From: Lachnospiraceae bacterium UBA7109
Lineage (GTDB): Bacteria; Bacillota; Clostridia; Lachnospirales; Lachnospiraceae
NCBI GenBank assembly: GCA_002492335.1
Contig: DKYD01000093.1
Location: forward strand, 5,802 to 23,363
Direction: 5' to 3'
Length of the DNA: 17,562 bases
Under the pieces are notes generated by a model, which did no database searches, was not told the DNA's origin, and saw only the letters and a program-made list of their open reading frames with translations. Position 1 is the first letter of the stretch, and every line of letters begins with the position of its first letter. The position numbers and the translations under genes were made by a program. Positions 1-7,527 of the stretch are shown here, in pieces.

Positions 1-174
1 AAATACCACCGGCCATTTCTGACTAGTGGTTATGAAAACACGATATTTTCCACCTCAAAGAACTCTACTCTTACCTTACTCTAAATATAGCCTTTTTATT
101 CCTTTTTGTAAAGAACTTTTTTGTTTCTTAACAATCTACTCCACTCCTTTGTAAAGCAAAATATATTCAATGTA
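1..174. other. Non-coding left edge with a small hairpin
   Basis: I see no gene here. Positions 5-32 can fold into an imperfect hairpin (CCAC near the left end against GTGG at 26-29). On the minus strand a ribosome-site-like GAGGTG (51-56) precedes a GTG at 39-41, but that frame stops after three codons. The hairpin could be a terminator or the tip of an element that continues beyond the window; the sequence available does not decide. Confidence 0.3.
84..112 (-). promoter_or_regulatory. Possible sigma-A promoter reading off the left edge
   Basis: On the minus strand there is a -35-like TTTACA (107-112), a 17-base spacer and a -10-like TATATT (84-89). It would transcribe leftwards out of the window, so its target is not visible. 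The region is AT-rich, where chance matches are common, so this is a weak call. Confidence 0.35.
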
Positions 175-318
175 TCCTCTACCCGGCGAAATCCTGTGCT
201 CGCCGATATTTTCGGCAGACTTAGATTTATCCAGCAGCAAGGCAGCGAATTTAAGAAAATCAACGATGCATACCATGCTGCCCTGATTGCAAGCGTAAAA
301 TATGCCCCTTACAGATAG
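175..318 (+). pseudogene. Remnant of an AlbA_2/HATPase-type transcriptional regulator (COG2865-like)
   Basis: The plus-strand frame ending at TAG 316-318 encodes a tail with RNPVLADIFGRLRFIQQQGS followed by EFKKI. This resembles the motif RNPxLxDxFxRxGxxExxGSGxxxI of the C-terminal ATP-binding part of AlbA_2/COG2865 regulators, which occur with phase-variable or stress loci. Only about 45 residues remain. The upstream part of the frame (from a TTG at 121) shows no family signal and has no clear ribosome site, and the usual GSG is GSE here. I read it as the 3' stub of a deleted gene. It is the only plus-strand coding signal in the window. The assignment rests on motif memory alone. Confidence 0.5.
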
Positions 319-362
319 TAACAAGTTTTTATTATTTCACTTGTCTACCTAAAGGGACATAT
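300..362. repeat. Imperfect inverted repeat (hairpin)
   Basis: ATATG.CCCTT at 300-310 matches AAAGGGACATAT at 351-362 in inverted orientation, with an inner ACAAGT (321-326) / ACTTGT (339-344) pair. It begins over the last codons of the regulator remnant and lies about 70 bases downstream of the SLH gene stop. It could be a transcription terminator shared by the two, or the end of a small mobile element. There is no clean T-tract on the minus side. Confidence 0.45.
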
Positions 363-429
363 CCAGATTATTTATTTACTTTTACAACAGTTTCATTAAA
401 AATCTAAGGACTATTTTTCAAAACAATCT

Positions 430-691
430 TTATTCCGCATATTTCTCCAGAAATCTCTGAATAATAATCGCACATTCTGCACGGGATGCATTTCCTGATG
501 GATCAAGGCTCTCTGGTGTTCCATCTTTATCCAGATCCTTACCGGTTATGATTCCGGCCCCGACTGCCCACTTCATTGCATCCTTCGCATAATCATCTAC
601 TAATGCTGAGTCTTCGAAGTTATCAAAGTCTGCGCTGTCGGATACATCATACTCCTTGAAGTTCTTCGCATACCGATACATCATGACTGCC
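430..691 (-). repeat. SLH-coding direct repeat, copy 1 (copy 2 at 17313-17562)
   Basis: This segment and 17313-17562 run in the same direction with very similar DNA, e.g. both contain CTCTGAATAAT.ATCGCACA and CTCCTTGAA.TTCTTCGCATA. The length difference (262 against 250 bases) is explained by a loop insertion and the end of the protein. They are paralogous SLH ends rather than a mobile element. Confidence 0.8.
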
Positions 692-3600
692 ATCTGTTCA
701 CGCAGGATGTTGTCTCCCCAGCCGAAATTATTACTTCCGTCTGTGTATCCGGTTACGATTCCCTTGCTGCTTGCCCACAGGATTGCATCGGTATACCACT
801 GTCCGTCTGCTACATCTGCGAACTTCGCCTCGTAGGATACATCCGGTTTGCCTTCCATATTGTGCAAGATAATTGCAAACTGTGCTCTTGCCAGATTAGA
901 TAACGGCTCGAAGTGCTCCTTATTTACACCATTCATGATGCCCTTGTCGAAATTGTAGTATACCGCATCGTAATACCATGCGCCTTCCACTTCATCTACA
1001 TCTACAAATGGACGTTCCAGGACTGGTGGTTCCGGCTCTGTCTCCTTCAGATTCTTCTGTGCATTCTCAAGGGCTCTTACTGCATTCGTTACTGCTCTTT
1101 CCGTTGCATCTGCATCATTCTCTACTTCTTTTGCATCCGCAAGCGCTTTCTCATATGCTTCCCAGCTGCTTTCGGTATACTTCTCTTTATCTTCTTCCGG
1201 TACTGCATTCTTAATTGCTTCCTGAAGCGCTGTCTTATCTCCACGTTTTACAAGTTTTGCTGCTGCATTCTTAAGCGCTGCTGCCGCACTGTCTACTTCT
1301 CCCTGAGTCGCATCGGCTTTGCTGTAAACAGTATTTGCTGCTGCAAGAGCGTCCTCATATGCTTTCCATGTATCTGATGTATAGGTATCCTTTTCATCTA
1401 CCTTTGCATCGATCGCTGCCTTAAGGGCGTCCTTCTCTACATATTTCGCTGCTTCTGCTTTCACTTCCTCGTCAGTCAGAGCTTTGCTTACGATCTTGTA
1501 GTTATCGATCAGGGCAGTCGCATATTCTCCTGTTACCCATGTAGCCTTTCCAATATAAAGAATACTGTTCTCTCCAAGAATGTCTGTAAGGGCATACGTA
1601 CTTGCTTCCTCTGCCACTTTTACACCGTCAACGTAAAGAGTCGTAGCGCCTTCCGTATATACAACTGTTACATAATACCATCCGTTATATCCGGTTGCAT
1701 AGTTTGCTACTGCAGGTCTTGCGCCACTATTGTTATAACGTTCTGCATTTGTTGTTCCACTAATGTCTACGATTCCAACATAATGCTCCTGCTGATATTT
1801 CTGTGTGTCTGCATTCGGCGCTGCGAAGAAGCCCCAGTTTGTCTTACTGTTCTCCGGCTTGATCTGGTAAGATACCGTCATTTCTTTTACGTCCGTGAGA
1901 AGACTGGTTCCATTCTTGCCCGTTACAACAAGATGTTGGCTGATTCCATCCAGCTTAAGCGCTTTTCCGTCATTATGATCTTCTAATGTATAACTTCCTT
2001 CCGCTATCGCATATCCTCCATCAATAGCACCGTCCGCATCTGCCTGATCAAATGTAAAGTCCGCAAGAACTTCCGGAATCTCCGGTTTCGGTTCCGGTTT
2101 GAATTCTAATGCTTTCTGTGCATCTGACAGCATTTTCTCTGCTTCACGGACGTCACTCCATGTCGCATATTCATCGTTCTGAACATCATTTGCTTCCTGA
2201 AGTGCTTTTGTATATGCTTCCCAGCTTTCCTCTGTATACAGCTCTGCATCTTCTGCCGGAACCGCACGTGCTATTGCTGCCTGAAGTGCAGATTTATCTA
2301 CCGCTACCTTTGCCGTCAACTTGTACAAATATACATTTGATCCATCTCCAACTGCAAATCCATTGTTATAAACCATTGTTCTGCTGTCTGTACCGGCAAG
2401 TCCGCTGTATGCCTTTAACGCTCCGTCTTCATAATTAAATCGGAAATAATATCTGTTATCACCATGACTGCTTGTTACACCGATTGCAGTCTCATCCAGC
2501 TTAATAACGCCTCCGTCACTGATGGAATTCCAGCTGTCTAACCAGAAGGTATCCGCATTTGCCGCATAGCTGTAGAAAACAGCCGCATCCCCATATTCTG
2601 CCAGATAGTCAATGAATGAGCCACCCTTTCGATATTCCTGTATCTTTACGTCTTTCTCTCCAATGGTTCTTCCTGTTGCCGTCAATATTTTCGCATCTCC
2701 TGCCTCATTTGCACTGACAACAAGATACCGTTCTCCTGATTCCAGAGAAGCTGCAGGCTCCCATCGGTAAACTTCCGGTTCTGCCTTCTCATACAGGTAC
2801 ACATGACTGTTATTTACATCGCTCGCTGTAGAAGTTTTACCAAATTTAAACTTCGCGCTTCCTACACTATAACGGATAAACTGTGTATTATCACTATATT
2901 TCACCAATTGTCCGAGATCATTGTAAGTCCATGCATAAGATGCAAATCTGGTACTGTTATTTACCGTGTTATATTCTGTTCCTAATACATCCGCTCCAAG
3001 CGTAAGATCTGAAGAAAGATATCCTTCTGTGGATTCATTCTGGAATAAATATCCTCTCGCCGGATTACTTCCCTGGTTCCACATTACATTCCATGTATAA
3101 GAAGAAGTATCTTCTCCTCCTGAAAAAGTAATGGTATCCCCTTCTATATATTTTTCATCCAAAATCGTAGGAGCTATATTGCCATTCTCTGCTGTTATGG
3201 CATATTTTGTGCCTTCATTCCCGGAAATATCTGCATTCCATACCATGATATATTGTTTGCCGGGACGAACGGAATCTGTTAATACATATTTCGGATTCTC
3301 TGACGGCTCTTCCTCTATCTGTGGCTTTTCTGCCGGAACACGCTTAAACAAATAAACATTCTCACCGGTACCAACTGTAAATCCATTGTTATAAACCATC
3401 GTTCTGCTGTCCGTACCAGCAAGTCCGTTATATGCTTTTAACGCTCCTTCTTCATATTTAAACCGGAAATAATAATCATCATCGCCATGACTGCTGGTGA
3501 TGCCTACAGACGAAGCATTCAATCTGACAACCCCGCCGTCACTAATAGAATTCCAGCTCTCGAGCCAATAATTTCCTTCACGGATGCCGTAGCTGTAAAA

Positions 3601-5619
3601 TACTGCCGCATCTCCATAAGCGCAGTCATAATCGATATATGGAACTCCTGATTCTTCTGACTGAATCTTTACCTTTTTACTTCCAATTGTTCTTCCTGTT
3701 GCTGTCAATGTTTGTGCAACTCCATCTTCTTTTGCACTGACAACCAGATATTTTTCCCCGGACTCCAGCGAATCCGCAAGTTCCCACCGATATTCCGTCG
3801 GCTCTGTCTTTTCATACAAATATACGTGACTGTTATTCACATCGGTAGACACAGACGTACTTCCAAATTTGAATGTTTTGCCGCCCACACTATATCGGAT
3901 ATAGGAATTGTTATTTCCATATACAGCAAGCTGCCTGTATCCATTATAATCACGATAATTCCAGACATAATCCTGGAAAGCAGTACTGCTGTTAAGGTCA
4001 CCGCCTGCCACCTGACCGGCCTGTGTTCCTACCGGATCAGCTTCCAGAGACAGTGCTGATGCGCTGTGCTTAAGCCAGGTATCTGTCGCTTTGTTTCGGA
4101 ACAGATATCCCTGTGCCGGATTGACCCCCTGATTCCAGATCGTGTCCCACGTGTATGCGGAAGTATCTGTGTCTTCCGGAATAACCATAAGATCCTTTGT
4201 CACAAAATTATCTTCATTCAGTACAGTACTGTTTACCTCTGCACCATTCGCTGTCATGGCGTATTTCGTTCCTTCATTCCCGGATATCTCTTCATTCCAC
4301 ACCATGATATATTCTTTTCCCGGACGCAGTGCATCTGTAAGTTTATACTGCTGCCCGTCCGGAATCTCTTTCCACTGGGCATAAAGATCCATATCCTGAT
4401 CCAGATAAAAAACATCTCCAACCTTATAAGAGATTCCCGTTCCATCTTCGTTCTCTGTCCAGCCACAGAATATAAAACCGTCCCGCTCCGGAACATTCGA
4501 CTCTTCCAGCATGACATAAGATTCTACTGTTTTTATACTGGCGTCTTCCATATCTGTTCCATTTGTGTGCAGTGTCAGACTACATTCTTTCAAATCCGAC
4601 CATTCCGGATAGTTTTTCAGCTTAACTTCTCTGCTGTATGCTTCTTCAAGACCATTTGCACTATATCTGTCAACGGTAATCCGCCCATCATAGAAATTCA
4701 TCTGGCTGACTGTCAGCAAATTAGTAGGATCTATCGTTGTATCCTGATTCGTGATATCACCAATGTACCCCACATACCCATAATTCATATACGTAAAATT
4801 CAGGTTCCGCGCTGTACCGCTTCTTCGTGCAATACTGTCAGTCGTACATACACCTAATTTTTCTCCCGGTGAGAAAAATGTCAATGAACCGCCAACCTGT
4901 TCATCTCCATTTGTATGATTATGTCCAAACAGGAAAATAATATCCAACTGTTTGGCCGCCTCGTTAATCGCGTCAAACAAAATGCTTGCGAACTGGTTAT
5001 TTCCATCCTGACGGTCTATATCATAATGAAGCCCCGTATGGGATGCAATCAAAATCGGTCTCGTTTCTTTTCTCGCAATTGCATTATCCATCCATGTTTT
5101 CAAATCATCTGTAGTCTTCTGTACAATCGCTTTTACAGAAGACTCTCCCTGCTTGCTTGGGAAATCATCCTCATTTATTACATAAATAATAAAATCATCG
5201 AATTCGTATGCTCCTGTTTTTGCCAGTCCATAATCTCCCGCCAGATCATGATTTCCCTGAACAAGTACCATTTTGTCATCGGTAAGTCCCGGCCATTTTG
5301 AGCGGAGAATGGATTTAACCTGACTCATTCCCTCCTCACTCTCTGCGGTCGCACTTCCCAGACAGGTAAAGTCTCCGCCAAAGAGCATATAATCCGGGTC
5401 GGCGCCTGCATCATACGCACCATTCACAATTCCCTGAAGCTGATTTTTCAGAAAATCCCAGTCGTCTGTCCAACTGGATGACCATTTCTGATAATCTGAC
5501 AGAGTCAGAAGCTTCGCATTTGGTTCTGCCTCCTGTGCCTGCACTGTTCCCGCCGGTATCGAAATCGGCGATAACGCAAGTATCACAGCACAAAGAATTG
5601 AAAGTATCCTTTTTCCCAT
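430..5619 (-). CDS. Secreted SLH-anchored metallophosphoesterase mosaic protein
   Basis: Predicted cell-wall-attached protein of 1729 residues; its phosphoester substrate is unknown. I chose the ATG at 5619 because AGGAGG lies 7 bases upstream and a signal peptide follows (hydrophobic residues 5-22, likely cleavage after VQA, 26-28); an in-frame start at 5721 lacks both. The order is: calcineurin-like metallophosphoesterase ~36-290, with D42, D83, GNHD 122-125, H194 and GHNH 232-235; Listeria-Bacteroides (Flg_new/InlB) repeat ~345-416; two copies of a ~330-residue unit (~424-760 and ~775-1102); FIVAR ~1107-1176; LamG-like ~1185-1390; two FIVAR ~1394-1530; three SLH domains ~1537-1729. SLH domains in this family bind pyruvylated secondary wall polymers. 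No LPXTG is present. The first metal motif is DYQ rather than the usual DxH. It has its own likely promoter. Confidence 0.88.
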   Translation of the reverse strand: MGKRILSILCAVILALSPISIPAGTVQAQEAEPNAKLLTLSDYQKWSSSWTDDWDFLKNQLQGIVNGAYDAGADPDYMLFGGDFTCLGSATAESEEGMSQVKSILRSKWPGLTDDKMVLVQGNHDLAGDYGLAKTGAYEFDDFIIYVINEDDFPSKQGESSVKAIVQKTTDDLKTWMDNAIARKETRPILIASHTGLHYDIDRQDGNNQFASILFDAINEAAKQLDIIFLFGHNHTNGDEQVGGSLTFFSPGEKLGVCTTDSIARRSGTARNLNFTYMNYGYVGYIGDITNQDTTIDPTNLLTVSQMNFYDGRITVDRYSANGLEEAYSREVKLKNYPEWSDLKECSLTLHTNGTDMEDASIKTVESYVMLEESNVPERDGFIFCGWTENEDGTGISYKVGDVFYLDQDMDLYAQWKEIPDGQQYKLTDALRPGKEYIMVWNEEISGNEGTKYAMTANGAEVNSTVLNEDNFVTKDLMVIPEDTDTSAYTWDTIWNQGVNPAQGYLFRNKATDTWLKHSASALSLEADPVGTQAGQVAGGDLNSSTAFQDYVWNYRDYNGYRQLAVYGNNNSYIRYSVGGKTFKFGSTSVSTDVNNSHVYLYEKTEPTEYRWELADSLESGEKYLVVSAKEDGVAQTLTATGRTIGSKKVKIQSEESGVPYIDYDCAYGDAAVFYSYGIREGNYWLESWNSISDGGVVRLNASSVGITSSHGDDDYYFRFKYEEGALKAYNGLAGTDSRTMVYNNGFTVGTGENVYLFKRVPAEKPQIEEEPSENPKYVLTDSVRPGKQYIMVWNADISGNEGTKYAITAENGNIAPTILDEKYIEGDTITFSGGEDTSSYTWNVMWNQGSNPARGYLFQNESTEGYLSSDLTLGADVLGTEYNTVNNSTRFASYAWTYNDLGQLVKYSDNTQFIRYSVGSAKFKFGKTSTASDVNNSHVYLYEKAEPEVYRWEPAASLESGERYLVVSANEAGDAKILTATGRTIGEKDVKIQEYRKGGSFIDYLAEYGDAAVFYSYAANADTFWLDSWNSISDGGVIKLDETAIGVTSSHGDNRYYFRFNYEDGALKAYSGLAGTDSRTMVYNNGFAVGDGSNVYLYKLTAKVAVDKSALQAAIARAVPAEDAELYTEESWEAYTKALQEANDVQNDEYATWSDVREAEKMLSDAQKALEFKPEPKPEIPEVLADFTFDQADADGAIDGGYAIAEGSYTLEDHNDGKALKLDGISQHLVVTGKNGTSLLTDVKEMTVSYQIKPENSKTNWGFFAAPNADTQKYQQEHYVGIVDISGTTNAERYNNSGARPAVANYATGYNGWYYVTVVYTEGATTLYVDGVKVAEEASTYALTDILGENSILYIGKATWVTGEYATALIDNYKIVSKALTDEEVKAEAAKYVEKDALKAAIDAKVDEKDTYTSDTWKAYEDALAAANTVYSKADATQGEVDSAAAALKNAAAKLVKRGDKTALQEAIKNAVPEEDKEKYTESSWEAYEKALADAKEVENDADATERAVTNAVRALENAQKNLKETEPEPPVLERPFVDVDEVEGAWYYDAVYYNFDKGIMNGVNKEHFEPLSNLARAQFAIILHNMEGKPDVSYEAKFADVADGQWYTDAILWASSKGIVTGYTDGSNNFGWGDNILREQMAVMMYRYAKNFKEYDVSDSADFDNFEDSALVDDYAKDAMKWAVGAGIITGKDLDKDGTPESLDPSGNASRAECAIIIQRFLEKYAE
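2313..4350 (-). repeat. Two tandem ~1 kb coding repeats inside the SLH protein gene
   Basis: The segments ~3340-4350 and ~2313-3295 encode two copies of the same unit. Each copy begins with LTD..RPGK.YIMVWN..ISGN and continues with NNSHVYLYEK, LESGE.YLVVSA, SWNSISDGG and GTDSRTMVYNNGF. Long blocks are identical in protein and close in DNA, pointing to an internal duplication. I do not recognise the fold. Each unit seems to contain two related halves, since both open with a 'GK.Y' or 'GE.Y' plus V-rich strand. Confidence 0.8.
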
Positions 5620-5679
5620 TGCAATTCCTCCTTTTCTGATTGTTGAAAGCAATTCATCATTTTTACCAAATATATGTTC

Positions 5680-5708
5680 ATTATTGCATTTTTTATGGTA
5701 AATTTCAA
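5680..5708 (-). promoter_or_regulatory. Likely sigma-A promoter of the SLH phosphoesterase gene
   Basis: Minus strand: TTGAAA (5703-5708), 17-base spacer, AATAAT (5680-5685) preceded by TGC, an extended -10. Transcription would start near 5673 and give a leader of about 55 bases to the ATG at 5619. This placement also argues against the longer in-frame start at 5721, which would lie upstream of the promoter. Confidence 0.6.
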
Positions 5709-5746
5709 CTATTACTTTCATTAAGAATTATCATATAAGCCATTTT

Positions 5747-6805
5747 TTATTTTCTTTTGACAAACGTGATCTTCCCCTGTTCACTATTCAATGTAATGCT
5801 TTTCACATCGTCAGGATCAATAATTCTTGCAAATTCCTGATAATAGTTATACATTCCTGCTTCTTCTCTGTCTGATATCCATGTTGTATCTGAAGCATAA
5901 TCTTTGATTTCAAATTCAACCTGGGAATATTCAAGGCCAATAACTCCATTATATATATTTTCAAAATCCTGCGCCCTCTCTGGGTCATATTGCAGACATC
6001 CTTCCTGATTTCCAATATTACACACCGTAAATCCTATCGGCGACACTACAATCGATGTGTTTTTACATTTGCTGCTCATATATTCTGTCGTTGGCATCTC
6101 TACACATTTCGGCATAGTAATCCCGTTCATAACAAATTCGACTTTACTTCCACTTTGATTCATACATTTGCCCAAATTTATATCGTCAATCACACCCTTT
6201 CCCGAATAACGGATTCCACACAGATATCCTCCATCTTTTCCTTTGGCGTCCAGATAAAATCCTTCCACGTGGCTGTCATGCCCTATAGGAAAAACATAAT
6301 GTTTCTTTTCCTTCTCCCAGAACTCGTCTTGCGGGACAGATTCATCTCCTTTCAAATATTCAACGCCATACTTTGTACTCATCTGCAAATAATCATCACA
6401 TCCCTGCTTTACAATGATTGAGCAGACAGCCAGCCCTATCTCCTGCTTTTCACTATACAGATTTGCAAGAACTGTCACTTTATAATCATTATTTTCTGTA
6501 ACGATTTCTTCACTGGAAGCATATTTTGATAATTCGCCCAGGATATCCTGTGCCTCTGTCGTAATACCATTATGGAATGCCCCGGCAAACCAGTGAAAAT
6601 GAATCGCTGCATACACGGTTCCCGACAGTCCCACAAAAAGAGCCGCCAAAACAATACATGCCGCATACCTTTGAAATCTGTTTACGGATCGGTGCATCTC
6701 TGCATAATTTTCTTTTTCATATTCCTGCACAATCCTATTATGAATATTTGTTTTCATCTCATCACTCATTCGAATCTCGTCGATTGCATCATAAATTTTA
6801 CTCAT
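5747..6805 (-). CDS. Membrane anti-sigma factor, DUF4179-like
   Basis: Predicted partner of the ECF sigma factor encoded just upstream. The 352-residue protein has a charged cytoplasmic N-terminus (~1-45), one transmembrane helix (~47-66, ending GLSGTVYAA) and a long extracytoplasmic region of about 285 residues. This layout is typical of clostridial DUF4179-type anti-sigma factors, which hold the sigma factor at the membrane until a surface signal releases it. I chose the ATG at 6805 rather than the GTG at 6814 because GGAGG sits 9 bases before the ATG but directly abuts the GTG. The gene overlaps the sigma gene by 8 bases, so translation is probably coupled. The signal sensed is unknown; the family name rests on architecture and context. 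Confidence 0.7.
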   Translation of the reverse strand: MSKIYDAIDEIRMSDEMKTNIHNRIVQEYEKENYAEMHRSVNRFQRYAACIVLAALFVGLSGTVYAAIHFHWFAGAFHNGITTEAQDILGELSKYASSEEIVTENNDYKVTVLANLYSEKQEIGLAVCSIIVKQGCDDYLQMSTKYGVEYLKGDESVPQDEFWEKEKKHYVFPIGHDSHVEGFYLDAKGKDGGYLCGIRYSGKGVIDDINLGKCMNQSGSKVEFVMNGITMPKCVEMPTTEYMSSKCKNTSIVVSPIGFTVCNIGNQEGCLQYDPERAQDFENIYNGVIGLEYSQVEFEIKDYASDTTWISDREEAGMYNYYQEFARIIDPDDVKSITLNSEQGKITFVKRK

Positions 6806-7292
6806 ACGATTCACCCTCCTCTAAATATTTTTTCAATATCTCCCTGGCCCTGCCTAATCTTGATCTTAATGTTGATGGGTTTTTCTTCATCAATGCTGCA
6901 ATTTCCTCTACAGAATAACCTTCGTAATAATGTAGGTAAATAAGATCTTTGTACTTTTCCGGCAGATTCATGATCGCTTCCAACACCTCGTTATCAGGCA
7001 ATCCTTTTTCATATGCAGAATCCCTGATTATATCCAGCTTTTCCTCACTGCTCCTGTTTCTCCGCCAGAAACTTTTAAGCATATTCTTACAACAGTTGCC
7101 TGCCACCAGGATCAACCACGCTTTTGCATGCTCTTTATTCTCAAATTCCTTATCACTTTGCATCAATCTGAGAAACGTTTCCTGTGTAGCGTCACAGGCA
7201 TCCTGCGGATTCTTCAGATGAATCATGCAAATGCGATAGATCATATCCCTGTATATTTGATATAATTCCAGAGTTTCTTCCTGTATGCGCAA
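6798..7292 (-). CDS. ECF RNA polymerase sigma factor
   Basis: A 164-residue sigma-70 family regulator of the extracytoplasmic-function type. Region 2 is at ~10-75 with the core-binding DATQETFLRL stretch. Region 4 is at ~108-158, with LPEKYKDLIYLHYYEGYSVEE and the helix-turn-helix ending SRLGRAREILKKYL. The likely start is TTG at 7290-7292: a TAG stop lies immediately before it in frame, GGAGG is 8 bases upstream, and the next in-frame ATG would remove part of region 2. The rare start codon may keep its level low. It is followed by and overlaps its likely anti-sigma factor. ECF operons are often autoregulated, but I could not identify an ECF-type promoter in the ~35 bases upstream with confidence. 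The adjacent SLH protein gene is a possible target. Confidence 0.9.
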   Translation of the reverse strand: MRIQEETLELYQIYRDMIYRICMIHLKNPQDACDATQETFLRLMQSDKEFENKEHAKAWLILVAGNCCKNMLKSFWRRNRSSEEKLDIIRDSAYEKGLPDNEVLEAIMNLPEKYKDLIYLHYYEGYSVEEIAALMKKNPSTLRSRLGRAREILKKYLEEGESYE

Positions 7293-7326
7293 CTATCCCG
7301 CCTCCCCTCTACTATAAAGTATTCTT

Positions 7327-7527
7327 TTACAATAAATACAACTGAGAAACACAAAACGTCCAGTTATTTTTTGTTTTCTCGTATTTATTTGTAACAGTTT
7401 CAAGACAACAGGGGATGGCATGACTCACATGAGTCACACCATCCCCTGGATTTTTCTCTGAAAAAGCTAACGAATCCCAAAGAGTTCCGTCCACATCGAG
7501 AATCACACTATCATATTTTTGTTTCAT
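7327..7527 (-). pseudogene. Truncated HAD-family phosphatase (N-terminal stub)
   Basis: The frame opens MKQKYDSVILDVDGTLWDS, the beta-strand and motif I (DxDGT) of a HAD-superfamily phosphatase such as the phosphoglycolate phosphatase-like group. Family resemblance ends after ~19 residues. The remaining ~47 residues run through a 40-base palindrome to a stop and lack motifs II-IV, so a functional hydrolase is not possible. HAD proteins of this kind are normally over 200 residues. The ATG overlaps the transporter stop as ATGA, which shows the intact gene was once translationally coupled to it. I infer a deletion that removed most of the gene. Confidence 0.75.
7409..7448. repeat. 40-base palindrome with strong hairpin potential
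   Basis: CAGGGGATGG at 7409-7418 pairs with CCATCCCCTG at 7439-7448. A two-base mismatch (CA opposite CA) separates this from an inner TGACTCA/TGAGTCA pair. On the plus strand it is followed by GATTTTTCT (7450-7458), like a terminator for rightward transcription. On the gene-bearing minus strand there are A's before it and no U-tract after it. It may end or stabilise the transporter transcript, or stop antisense transcription. Confidence 0.7.

Noticed and set aside
136..324. 62-residue minus-strand frame in the left intergenic region
   Set aside because: No ribosome site or family features; it is antisense to the regulator remnant, which has a recognisable motif.
913..1377. 154-residue plus-strand frame rich in Cys, Ile and Phe
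   Set aside because: It is antisense to the alanine- and lysine-rich FIVAR/SLH coding region; composition is a mirror of that gene, and no ribosome site is present.
2313..4350. The repeats as a mobile element or CRISPR array
   Set aside because: The repeats are long, in frame, and code for matching protein units; no short direct repeats with spacers and no transposase were seen anywhere in the window.
4066..4857. 263-residue plus-strand open frame
   Set aside because: It lies antisense to the SLH phosphoesterase, has no family features, and owes its openness to the codon pattern of the gene on the other strand.
5619..5721. 34-residue N-terminal extension of the SLH protein
   Set aside because: It would begin upstream of the likely promoter, lacks a ribosome site and would bury the signal peptide.
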